Shown here: positions 7,968 to 15,922 of the stretch, piece after piece
Layout: every line of letters begins with the position of its first letter
Numbering within the stretch: position 1 is the stretch's first letter
DNA from: Pseudomonadota bacterium
Lineage (GTDB): Bacteria > Desulfobacterota > Desulfobulbia > Desulfobulbales > Desulfocapsaceae
Assembly: GCA_023412495.1 (NCBI GenBank)
Contig: JAEYNP010000042.1
Location: 1 to 64,000, forward strand
DNA length: 64,000 nucleotides
Reading direction: 5' to 3'
The notes under the pieces: model-generated
What the model was told of the DNA's origin: nothing
Database searches by the model: none
Seen by the model: the letters and a program-made list of their open reading frames with translations, nothing else
Position numbers and translations under genes: made by a program

Positions 7968-9833
7968 ATGGCCATCCTTGTCAGGAATCTCTTCATCTTT
8001 TTTATCTTCTTGTCATGCGTGTTCCTGCTGGGATTCTTTTTGATACTTGAGACAAGGCTGCCGGAGCGAGACTACAGTGAATTCCTGCAAAACCTGCGGG
8101 AGAAGGAAATTACCGAAATAGATGTTACCGGCAATCTGGCAAAGGTGACCCTGGCGTCCGGTTTCAGGTACTCGGTCAGGGTTCCGGGCGCGGCGAGGCT
8201 TGTCAGCGAAACGCCCGAGGTATCCTCGAGAATCAATTTTCACGAGGATTACACCACCTATTATTTCCAGGGCGGGCTTTTCGCCATAGGGGTGGCCCTG
8301 GCCTTCGTCATCTGGATCTCCATAACGGCGGCGCGCAATGTTGATCGCAACGCCAAATTCGCCAGCGAACGGCTCATAGCCACGACTGGCAGCCGCGAGC
8401 CCGTGACCTTTAACGATGTAGCCGGCGTGCCGGAGGCGAAGGAAGAATTGCAGGAGGTCGTTTCCTTCCTGAAAAATCCGCAACAGTTCAACAACCTCGG
8501 AGCCATCATGCCGAAGGGGCTCCTGCTCCAGGGACCTCCCGGCACTGGAAAAACACTTCTGGCAAAGGCGATCGCCGGGGAAGCCGGAGTTCCCTTCTAC
8601 AGCTTCAGCGGCTCTGATTTTGTCGAGATGTTCGTTGGCGTCGGGGCCTCCCGGGTGAGGGACCTGTTCAACGAGGCCAAGAAACATACCCCCTGCATCG
8701 TCTTCATCGATGAGATCGATGCGGTTGGCTCCATCCGTGGGGCGGGTTCCACCGACGGCCAGGAGGAAAGGGGGCAGACCTTGAACGCCCTCCTGGTCGA
8801 GATGGACGGTTTCGGCTCGACCGACAACATCATCGTCCTGGCCGCCACCAATCGCCCGGATATACTCGATCCGGCCTTGAGCCGGCCGGGCCGGTTCGAT
8901 CGGCGGATCACCCTCCTGCCACCCGACATCAAGGGCCGGGTGAAGATACTCGAGGTGCACAGCAGGAAGGTGAAGATGTCGCCCGATATCGATCTTGAGG
9001 AAATAGCCAAGATGACCTCCGGTTTTACCGGCGCGGAACTCGCCAATCTGGTTAATGAAGCCGCTCTTCTCGCCGGCCGGGGCAAATGCGATGCGATCAC
9101 CAGGGCTCACTTCGACCAGGCCCGCGACCGGGTGATGCTCGGCGTCGAACGAAAAGGCATCATCCTCACCGATAAGGACAGAATGGTCCTTGCCTATCAC
9201 GAAGCAGGCCACGCCATCGTCGCCAAGATGCTGCCCGATTCCGACCCGGTGCATAAGATCACCATCATCCCCCGAGGGCGGGCGCTCGGCCAGACCCAGC
9301 AGCTGCCGGTGGGGGACCGCACTTCCTACACCAAGGAATACCTGACCAACCGGATAACCACGCTTCTCGGCGGCCGCGCCGCGGAAAAAATCATCTTCAA
9401 CAGCCGGACCACCCGCGCGGAAAACGACCTGCTGCAGGCCACAGAGATCGCCACCAACATGGTCTGCCGCTGGGGGATGAGTGAGGCTCTCGGGTCCCAG
9501 GCCTATGCCGTCGCCGAGAACGGCTTCTTGAGCAGTGGGACGGCACGAAGGCTGATGATGGGCGCCGATACGGCAAGCCTCATCGATCGCGAAATCAAGA
9601 GCCTGTTGTCGGCCTGCTATAAGGATGCGGTCGAGATCCTGCGTCGGGAGATGCTTTTTTTGAAGACTCTGTCCGAGATCCTCTATCAGGTCGAAACCCT
9701 CGATGCCGAGGAATTCGAGATAATCTACCAGTGCTCGATCACCAAGAAGGCCCAGGCGAACGGAACCCTCGAACGGGAGTCGGAATGCAGCGTCTGTCCC
9801 GCCAAGAGCCACTGCCTGCAAGCCATGGCCTGA
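7968..9833 (+). CDS. ftsH: FtsH-type ATP-dependent membrane zinc protease with a Cys-rich C-terminal tail
   Basis: A 621-residue protein from the ATG at 7968 (AAAGAG upstream). Two membrane helices (~6-27 and ~102-122) flank a periplasmic domain of ~70 residues. The AAA+ module has Walker A GPPGTGKT (~188), Walker B FIDEID (~246), and arginine-finger region SRPGRFDR. The zinc protease motif is HEAGH (~411), with the third ligand Asp in [10 protein letters not shown] (~484; this segment is usually GAAND). FtsH degrades membrane and short-lived soluble proteins. The tail ends in [10 protein letters not shown], which is not part of ordinary FtsH and could bind metal or sense redox. The seven-base gap to the next gene and its sensor/cytochrome neighbours point to a specialised paralogue rather than the housekeeping copy. 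Confidence 0.93.
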   Translation: MAILVRNLFIFFIFLSCVFLLGFFLILETRLPERDYSEFLQNLREKEITEIDVTGNLAKVTLASGFRYSVRVPGAARLVSETPEVSSRINFHEDYTTYYFQGGLFAIGVALAFVIWISITAARNVDRNAKFASERLIATTGSREPVTFNDVAGVPEAKEELQEVVSFLKNPQQFNNLGAIMPKGLLLQGPPGTGKTLLAKAIAGEAGVPFYSFSGSDFVEMFVGVGASRVRDLFNEAKKHTPCIVFIDEIDAVGSIRGAGSTDGQEERGQTLNALLVEMDGFGSTDNIIVLAATNRPDILDPALSRPGRFDRRITLLPPDIKGRVKILEVHSRKVKMSPDIDLEEIAKMTSGFTGAELANLVNEAALLAGRGKCDAITRAHFDQARDRVMLGVERKGIILTDKDRMVLAYHEAGHAIVAKMLPDSDPVHKITIIPRGRALGQTQQLPVGDRTSYTKEYLTNRITTLLGGRAAEKIIFNSRTTRAENDLLQATEIATNMVCRWGMSEALGSQAYAVAENGFLSSGTARRLMMGADTASLIDREIKSLLSACYKDAVEILRREMLFLKTLSEILYQVETLDAEEFEIIYQCSITKKAQANGTLERESECSVCPAKSHCLQAMA

Positions 9834-9839
9834 TCGCCC

Positions 9840-10742
9840 ATGTATTCACTGCGAAAACTCATCTGGTTGGCCTTCCTGGTGGTTGCTCTTCTGCTCGCCG
9901 GCATTGTCCTGCTCGGCGGCCACCAGTATCGGCTGGCTGACGCCTACAATAAGGTTATCAGCCGTAACGAGCGGGCTATCTTCCATTTCATGACGATCAG
10001 AGAGACCATTACAGAGGCCCTGATCAGCGGCAACTGGGAAAGACTCGATTCAATTATCGGCGATATTGAAAAGCTCAATTCGGAGCTCTCGCGGCTGAAG
10101 GAGAACGAGCTGATATCGGCCGAGTTGAAGCTGGCCCTGGCGGACAAGATCGACCTGACCGGCCTGGCGATCCTCGTCCGCCAGCAGAATGGCACGGCCG
10201 ACCGGGTGGAGAGGGCCAAAAAATTACAGGAACAGCTTCGTTTCATTTCTGATTTTCTCATGCAATACGATAGAATTGTAGCCGGGCAGGCCCGGGAGAG
10301 GATCGTCAATTTCCAGATGGTGGTCATCGGCGCCCTGGGACTGATCATCAGTCTTGCCAGTCTGTCTCTGATCCTGCTGTATCGAAATACAGTCTCACCC
10401 CTGCTCAGGCTGTCCCGGCAGGTGCAGTCCCGGGAAACCCTGGTCGGAATCGATCTTGCGCAGCCCGTGGTCCGCGAGGTATCCGACCTGGCTGCGGCCA
10501 TCGAACAGCTGGGCCGGCAACCCCAGGACAACAGGCAAGGGCTGAGCGGAAGGGATGCCGAGGCTTTGCTGGCGGAAGCGGTCAATGAAGCCACCAACGG
10601 TCTCAACGGCATCATGAATTACGCAGAGCTTCTTTATGACTCCTCGGATCAGAACCCCTTGTCCGAGGAACAGAAGGCGATGTTGCAGAAGATCATAGAC
10701 GGCGGTGCGCGCATCGCCGGGCAATGGCAGAAACTCACATAG
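9840..10742 (+). CDS. Membrane sensor-like protein with HAMP-like region and degenerate, kinase-less DHp domain
   Basis: A 300-residue protein with TM helices at ~7-27 and ~158-181 around a ~130-residue helical periplasmic domain. A HAMP-like linker (~182-235) follows, then a C-terminal segment EAVNEATNGLNGIMNYAELL (246-265) that lines up with the H-box of the kinase at 3711-4859 (GVAHEVNNPINGIINF). The phospho-accepting His is replaced by Asn249, and the protein ends soon after, without any ATPase domain. It therefore cannot act as a histidine kinase. It could dimerise with the soluble kinase and feed it a periplasmic signal, or be a decayed kinase. It sits seven bases after ftsH and eight bases before the cytochrome gene, in one operon. 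Confidence 0.8.
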   Translation: MYSLRKLIWLAFLVVALLLAGIVLLGGHQYRLADAYNKVISRNERAIFHFMTIRETITEALISGNWERLDSIIGDIEKLNSELSRLKENELISAELKLALADKIDLTGLAILVRQQNGTADRVERAKKLQEQLRFISDFLMQYDRIVAGQARERIVNFQMVVIGALGLIISLASLSLILLYRNTVSPLLRLSRQVQSRETLVGIDLAQPVVREVSDLAAAIEQLGRQPQDNRQGLSGRDAEALLAEAVNEATNGLNGIMNYAELLYDSSDQNPLSEEQKAMLQKIIDGGARIAGQWQKLT

Positions 10743-10750
10743 GAGGAATC

Positions 10751-12175
10751 ATGACGGAAACGCAACCTGATCGGCAAGAAGACGATGTGACGAAAAAGAC
10801 GTGGCTGGAGCAGATTGGCCTTTCGGCCAAAACGCCTATGGGGGCCTTTGGCATCGGTTTTACCACTATCTGCTTTACCCTGACGGTGCTGGGCCTTATC
10901 GGCCACATCAGCGGGCTGATCGACAATCCCTATGCAGCGATCGTCACCTTCCTGGTCTTCCCCGCCGGGGCGATCTTCGGCTTGCTGTTCATCCCAGCGT
11001 CGATCTATTTTCGCCGGAAGAAGTGGTTCAAGGATAACATCAACAAGGGCAATATCCTGATCGACTTCGGCAAAAAGACGCACAGAAGAATGGTCACGCT
11101 GTTCCTGGTTCTTTCCGTCGTCAATATCGCAGTGTTTTCCCTGGTGATTTACGAGGCCTATCACTTCACCGAGTCCGACTTCTTCTGCGGGGCAGTCTGC
11201 CACACGGTCATGGATCCCGAGTATACCGCCTATCAGCGGTCCGCCCATGCCAAGGTCGGCTGCGTTTCCTGCCACATCGGTTCTGGGGCCGAATGGTATG
11301 TGAAGGCGAAACTCTCCGGCCTGCGCCAGGTCAAGGCGGTTATCGACGGCGATTACAGCAGGCCGATCCCCGCTCCGGTGGAACATCTTCGCCCGGCCCA
11401 GGATACCTGCGAAGAGTGTCACTGGCCGGAAAAATTCCACGGGAAAAAGATCAAGCGCTTCGTCCGGTTCTCCAATGAAGATCAACTCAATCCGGAAGTC
11501 CAGGATATTGCACTGCATATCGGCGGCAGGAACCCTTCGACCGACACCTTTGAGGGTATTCACTGGCATGTCAGCAACAATGTCAAAGTCGAGTACGAAT
11601 CCCTGAACGAAAAAAGAACCGCCATCGGCCGTATCAAGGTCACCAAGCCTACCGGTGTAACCGAGGAATATGCGCTGGAGGGAGCGGAGAGCCAAGGCAA
11701 GGGAGGTAAATGGCGGACAATGGACTGTATCGATTGTCATAACCGACCGACCCATGTCTATGACGATCTGGAGCAGCGGGTGGATTTCGGCCTGCAGAGC
11801 AAAAAGCTCAATCCGGAAATCGAGGGCATCCGTGAGGACGGCATCAAGGTGTTGACAACGGAATATGCAAGCCGCGAGGAGGCCAAGGAGAAGATTGTCG
11901 CTAACCTTCTCGCGTTGCAGGCGGAGCGGCACGGAGCCGATTTTGTAGCGAAAAACGAACAGGCCTTGATCTCATCCGGAGCGTACCTCCTCGACGCATA
12001 TCTCGATAACGTCTGGCCTCGGATGAAGGTGACCTGGGGGACTTATAAGGGGCATAACGGGCATCAGCATGAAAGCGAAGGTTACGGCTGCTTCCGCTGC
12101 CACGACGAGGAGCACCAGACAGCGTTCGGCAAGACTATTTCCCAGAGCTGCGATCTCTGCCACGACGAGCCTTGA
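10751..12175 (+). CDS. NapC/NirT-family hexaheme c-type cytochrome
   Basis: A 474-residue protein from the ATG at 10751, with an AGGAGGAAT ribosome site. About three hydrophobic helices (~27-52, ~59-84, ~113-138) anchor it in the membrane. Six haem sites follow: CGAVCH (146-151, the CX3CH spacing), CVSCH (171), CEECH (220), CIDCH (326), CFRCH (447) and CDLCH (467). NapC/NirT proteins oxidise menaquinol and pass electrons to periplasmic or outer acceptors. The long gaps between haems 3-4 and 4-5 are typical of the Geobacter/Desulfobulbales branch, not of small NrfH. The terminal acceptor is not encoded nearby. Being in an operon with ftsH and the degenerate sensor is unusual. Confidence 0.9.
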   Translation: MTETQPDRQEDDVTKKTWLEQIGLSAKTPMGAFGIGFTTICFTLTVLGLIGHISGLIDNPYAAIVTFLVFPAGAIFGLLFIPASIYFRRKKWFKDNINKGNILIDFGKKTHRRMVTLFLVLSVVNIAVFSLVIYEAYHFTESDFFCGAVCHTVMDPEYTAYQRSAHAKVGCVSCHIGSGAEWYVKAKLSGLRQVKAVIDGDYSRPIPAPVEHLRPAQDTCEECHWPEKFHGKKIKRFVRFSNEDQLNPEVQDIALHIGGRNPSTDTFEGIHWHVSNNVKVEYESLNEKRTAIGRIKVTKPTGVTEEYALEGAESQGKGGKWRTMDCIDCHNRPTHVYDDLEQRVDFGLQSKKLNPEIEGIREDGIKVLTTEYASREEAKEKIVANLLALQAERHGADFVAKNEQALISSGAYLLDAYLDNVWPRMKVTWGTYKGHNGHQHESEGYGCFRCHDEEHQTAFGKTISQSCDLCHDEP

Positions 12176-12190
12176 TGGAGGTGTGAATCT

Positions 12191-12345
12191 GGGGGCGAGA
12201 AATCTTTCGCCCCTTCCTTGCGCGCCGGGCAGTAGGGGCGAATCTTGTATTCGCCCATGGATATGAAAGACACGCTATTGAATTGTCGGTCAGGATCGCC
12301 CCTCCTGCCTGCCTATTCTCGGGCGATCTCAAGGATCGCCCCTAC
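12191..12345. repeat. Cluster of GGGGCGA-type intergenic palindromes
   Basis: Three palindromic units lie between the cytochrome gene and the pst operon: GGGGGCGAGAAATCTTTCGCCCC (interrupted stem, 12191-12213), GTAGGGGCGAAT with ATTCGCCC (12232-12256), and GGGCGATC with GATCGCCCCTAC (12320-12345). The second and third face each other with GTAGGGGCGA outwards. Such units are known as REP-like dispersed intergenic repeats in many bacteria. The first may also weakly terminate the cytochrome transcript. Confidence 0.6.
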
Positions 12346-12428
12346 ACCGCTATTCAAAGCTTTAGTTTGCTCCGTATTCAGCATTAGGTATCCTTACTTT
12401 ATAAAAAGGGAAATCGTGACCCAATAAA

Positions 12429-12467
12429 AAAAGGGAAGCCGGCGCGCAAAACGCCGGCTTCCCTTTT
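12429..12467. terminator. Bidirectional terminator between the cytochrome operon and pstB
   Basis: A perfect 16-base stem (AAAAGGGAAGCCGGCG with CGCCGGCTTCCCTTTT) around a seven-base loop. A-rich sequence on the left and TTTT on the right allow termination in both directions between convergent operons. Confidence 0.9.
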
Positions 12468-12488
12468 ATGCGTTCGGTGCCGAGCGAA

Positions 12489-13379
12489 TCAACCGAACCG
12501 GCCGGTGATATAGTCCTCGGTCAGCCGGTGTCTCGGATTGGTGAAGATCTTTTCGGTGGACCCGACTTCGATGAGATTCCCCAGGTGGAAGTAGGCGGTT
12601 CGCTGGGAGACCCGGGACGCCTGCTGCATGGCATGGGTGACGATGACGATGGAATACTGGGTGCGGAGTTCGGCGATGAGTTCTTCGATCCTCGCCGTGG
12701 CGATAGGGTCGAGGGCGGAACATGGTTCGTCCATGAGGATAACCTCGGGACTCACGGCGATGGCTCTTGCGATGCAGAGCCGCTGCTGCTGACCTCCGGA
12801 AAGGCCGGTGCCGGGCTCCCGCAGCCGGTCTTTCACTTCCTCCCACAGACCTGCTTTGATCAACGAGTTTTCGACGGTTTCATCCAGCTCGCTCTTGTTC
12901 CGGGTCAGTCCATGGATGCGCGGGCCATAGGCCACATTGTCATAGATCGATTTCGGGAAGGGATTGGGTTTCTGAAATACCATGCCGACCCTGGCCCGAA
13001 GCGGCACCACGTCCACGGAAGGATGGTAGATATCGACGCCGTCCAGGCAGATCTCGCCAACAACCCGGCAGGACAGCACGGTGTCATTCATCCGGTTGAG
13101 GCAGCGCAGGAAGGTAGATTTGCCGCAGCCGGAGGGTCCGATCATGGCCAGAACCTCATTGCAGCCCACGTCGATGCTGACACTGTTAATTGCACATTTC
13201 TCCCCGTAGTAGACATCGACATTTCGGCAGGTCATCCGCGGATTGTCGACGAACGGCGTGCCCACGGTCTTGCTGCCGGCATCATGTCGCTGGACCAGGT
13301 CCGCCTCCCGAACGATATCCTTCACCATAAGTCCGTGAATGGCGGTGTTAGCCAGATTGTGTGCTGCGAGTTCCATCAT
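12489..13379 (-). CDS. pstB: Phosphate ABC transporter ATP-binding protein PstB
   Basis: A 296-residue ATPase that powers PstCA. Walker A is GPSGCGKST, the signature motif [14 protein letters not shown], and Walker [14 protein letters not shown]. All match PstB, including the phosphate-family segment [21 protein letters not shown]. Two adjacent ATG codons (13379, 13376) follow an AAAGG site. The start used adds ~48 residues before the usual PstB beginning ([11 protein letters not shown]). That extension is not recognisable and the internal ATG may be the real start. It is the last gene of the leftward phoU-pstC-pstA-pstS-pstB set. Confidence 0.95.
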   Translation of the reverse strand: MMELAAHNLANTAIHGLMVKDIVREADLVQRHDAGSKTVGTPFVDNPRMTCRNVDVYYGEKCAINSVSIDVGCNEVLAMIGPSGCGKSTFLRCLNRMNDTVLSCRVVGEICLDGVDIYHPSVDVVPLRARVGMVFQKPNPFPKSIYDNVAYGPRIHGLTRNKSELDETVENSLIKAGLWEEVKDRLREPGTGLSGGQQQRLCIARAIAVSPEVILMDEPCSALDPIATARIEELIAELRTQYSIVIVTHAMQQASRVSQRTAYFHLGNLIEVGSTEKIFTNPRHRLTEDYITGRFG

Positions 13380-13485
13380 GATTAACCTTTTGTTATGGAG
13401 TTCTTATTACGTCTCGAGGGGTTGGCCGCCTTTTTTCAGGCGGCCAGCCCCGGGAGATGTCTTTACTGCTTTGTCGCCGGATGGA

Positions 13486-14529
13486 CTATTTCATTGCCAT
13501 GGGCTTGAGGGTGGCCACATCGGCGGCAACCTTCTTTCTTTCGGCATCGGGCATCGGAATCAGACCCTTGTCGGCCAGATATCCTTCAGGTCCCCATGCT
13601 TTCTCGCTGGCAAATTCGTCAACATACCCTTTGATTCCGGGAATCATGTCGACATGGGCTTTCTTCACGTAGAAGAAGAGCGGCCGGGATACCTTATAGG
13701 AGCCGTCGGCGATCGCCTCGAATACCGGTTCTTTCCCTTCGATTTTCGAGCCCTGGATCTTGTCGGTGTTCTGATCGAGGAAAGAGAAACCGAAAATGCC
13801 AAGAGCCTTGGGGTTTGCCTGGAGTTTCTGGACGATCAGGTTGTCGTTCTCACCGGCTTCCACATAGGCGCCGTCTTCACGCACGGACTTGCAGACTTTC
13901 GAATGGGCCTTTTCATCGGTTTTTTTCAAATCGTTGATAACATCGAAGGCCTTGCAGCCCTCTTCCATCACCAGTTCGACGAAGGCGTCACGGGTTCCGG
14001 AAGTCGGGGGCGGCCCGAGAACCTCGATGGCGGCGTCCGGTAGGGAAGAATTCACCTCTTTCCAGGTCTTGTAGGGATTGGCGACCAGCTTGCTCGGGTC
14101 TTTGGGGTCCGGCACCTCCTTGGCCAGCGCGAGGAAGATATCCTTGCGGGTCAGTTCCACCTGCGGAGCGGTCTTGGAGTTGGCCATGACGATGCCGTCA
14201 TAGCCGATTTTCACCTCGACGATCTCTTTAACGCCGTTCTCTGCGCAAATTTTCATCTCGGAATCCTTGATGGCCCGGGAGGCGTTGCTGACATCCGGGA
14301 AGTCAACCCCCACACCGCCGCAGAACAGCTTGAAGCCGCCGCCCGTTCCGGTCGATTCGATTTTCGGGGTCTTGCCGCCGCCGGTTTTGCCGTATTGCTC
14401 GGCCACCACGGTGGCGAAGGGATAGACAGTGGACGAACCGACGATGGAGATGTAATCCCGGGCGGCCAATGCCGGGGCGGCCATGATAAGGGTCAGACCA
14501 CTCGCTACCAACATGCTTTTCACTTTCAT
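13486..14529 (-). CDS. pstS: Periplasmic phosphate-binding protein PstS
   Basis: A 347-residue exported protein from the ATG at 14529 (AGGAGA site; an upstream in-frame codon lacks one). The signal peptide ends in APALAA (~21). The mature protein begins with the phosphate-site motif IVGSSTVYPFA and contains the conserved STGTGGGFKLFC and PPTSGTRDAF segments that ligate phosphate. It delivers phosphate to PstCA. It lies fourth in the operon, after pstA, with a candidate Pho box of its own in the 86-base gap, so it may be expressed to a higher level than the membrane subunits. Confidence 0.95.
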   Translation of the reverse strand: MKVKSMLVASGLTLIMAAPALAARDYISIVGSSTVYPFATVVAEQYGKTGGGKTPKIESTGTGGGFKLFCGGVGVDFPDVSNASRAIKDSEMKICAENGVKEIVEVKIGYDGIVMANSKTAPQVELTRKDIFLALAKEVPDPKDPSKLVANPYKTWKEVNSSLPDAAIEVLGPPPTSGTRDAFVELVMEEGCKAFDVINDLKKTDEKAHSKVCKSVREDGAYVEAGENDNLIVQKLQANPKALGIFGFSFLDQNTDKIQGSKIEGKEPVFEAIADGSYKVSRPLFFYVKKAHVDMIPGIKGYVDEFASEKAWGPEGYLADKGLIPMPDAERKKVAADVATLKPMAMK

Positions 14530-14602
14530 TTTTTTCTCCTGATGTAAAGTCGTGTTTTCCATAAACGCTATGGGGTTGACGTGGAACATTATTCCCATGA
14601 TT

Positions 14603-14619
14603 TGTTAGCGTTCTGTTAC
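14603..14619 (-). promoter_or_regulatory. Candidate PhoB-binding site (Pho box) upstream of pstS
   Basis: On the minus strand, GTAACAGAACGCTAACA contains two TAACA units with an 11-base period, the spacing of PhoB half-sites. It overlaps the pstA stop codon and lies ~75 bases before the pstS ATG. An internal promoter for the binding protein would fit its high demand. Confidence 0.45.
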
Positions 14620-15887
14620 CATTTCATTTCAAATTTCTTTCGCAGGAGCACGGCTATTCCGTTCATGGCAATAAGGAATCCCAAAAGGACCATGATCGCC
14701 GCGGAGGTCTTTTCGGTGAAGGCCCGCTCCGGACTGTCGGCCCAGAGATAGATCTGTACCGGGAGCAGGGTCGCCGGATCGGAAATGCTCCCTGGAATGT
14801 CGACGATGAAAGCCACCATGCCGATCATCAGAAGCGGGGCGGTTTCGCCCAGGGCATGGGCCATGCCGATGATGGTGCCGGTCAGCATGCCGGGCATGGC
14901 GAGGGGCAGGACGTGATGGGTGACGGTCTGCATTTTCGAGGCTCCGATGCCCAGGGCCGCTTCCCGGATGGAGGGCGGCACCGACTTCAGGGATGCCCGG
15001 CCGGCGATGATGATCGTCGGCAGGGTCATCAGGCTGAGGACCAGCCCTCCGACGATGGGCGTGGAGCGGGGCAGGCCGAAAAAATTGATGAAGATGGCAA
15101 GACCGAGAAGACCGAAAATAATCGACGGCACCGCGGCGAGGTTATTGATGTTGATCTCGATGATGTCGGTCCAGGCGTTTTTCGGGGCGAATTCCTCCAG
15201 GTAGACGGCTGCAGCGACCCCGACCGGAAAGGACAGGGACAGGGTGATGAGGAGCGTCAGAAACGAGCCCTTCAGGCCGCCCAGGATGCCTGCGAGTTCC
15301 GGCTCCCGTGAATCCCCCGAAGTGAAAAAGGTTTTGTTGAAACGCTTTTCCAGCCGGCCCTCCGCATGGAGCTCGTCCAGCCATTTCAGCTGCTTGTCCG
15401 ATATCCTTCGTTCGGTTTCGGGGGCGTCGCGGTCGATTTTGCCCTTCATCAGCATATCCACATCGTCGTCGGCAAGCACCCAGACTTTCTGCCTGGTGCC
15501 GATGATGCGGGGATCGGCCTCGACCATATCCTGCAGTCTGTACGCCGCCGCGGGACTGGCGAGACCATAGAGGAGCCTGAGGTCGCTCCTGCCGGCCACA
15601 TCCGGGAACATCTCGCGCAAAGCCTTCTTTACCAGGCCCGGATAGTCGGCGGCACCCAGGTTTGCCCCGGTGAACTCGGTTTCGGCAAAGTCCAGTTCGA
15701 GTTCGAGATAGGTTTGTTGAAACGCCGTATAACCGTCTTTGATTATGGTGAAGAACAGGAAGGCAATGAAAGCGAGGGCCAAAGTAATGGCGGTCAGGCC
15801 GAGTCGCCGGAACCATCTTTCGGCGCGATAACGTCGTCTCAGGTCGGCGGTGGGTTGCAGAAGGTTCGTCCGTGGCATTTTGTTCAT
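14616..15887 (-). CDS. pstA: Phosphate ABC transporter permease PstA (long form with DUF3333)
   Basis: A 423-residue permease from the ATG at 15887 (an in-frame TTG at 15911 is possible). The first TM (~25-47) is followed by a ~150-residue periplasmic DUF3333 region. The permease core then has five helices and the ATPase-coupling loop IREAALGIGASKMQTVTHHV. DUF3333-containing PstA is known in proteobacteria and is ~130 residues longer than E. coli PstA. It pairs with PstC to form the phosphate channel. It lies 35 bases after pstC. Confidence 0.93.
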   Translation of the reverse strand: MNKMPRTNLLQPTADLRRRYRAERWFRRLGLTAITLALAFIAFLFFTIIKDGYTAFQQTYLELELDFAETEFTGANLGAADYPGLVKKALREMFPDVAGRSDLRLLYGLASPAAAYRLQDMVEADPRIIGTRQKVWVLADDDVDMLMKGKIDRDAPETERRISDKQLKWLDELHAEGRLEKRFNKTFFTSGDSREPELAGILGGLKGSFLTLLITLSLSFPVGVAAAVYLEEFAPKNAWTDIIEININNLAAVPSIIFGLLGLAIFINFFGLPRSTPIVGGLVLSLMTLPTIIIAGRASLKSVPPSIREAALGIGASKMQTVTHHVLPLAMPGMLTGTIIGMAHALGETAPLLMIGMVAFIVDIPGSISDPATLLPVQIYLWADSPERAFTEKTSAAIMVLLGFLIAMNGIAVLLRKKFEMKW

Positions 15888-15922
15888 ATAATCAACCTGT
15901 GCTCTTGGCAAATGTTGTTAAG

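Noticed and set aside
8013..9821. A 602-codon open frame on the minus strand across ftsH
   Set aside because: It lies entirely inside ftsH, whose protein has every FtsH motif. The antisense frame has no recognisable domain and only reflects the codon bias of GC-rich coding DNA.
12245..12427. A 60-codon open frame in the gap between the cytochrome and pstB
   Set aside because: It is made of the GGGGCGA-type repeats and ends at the bidirectional terminator.
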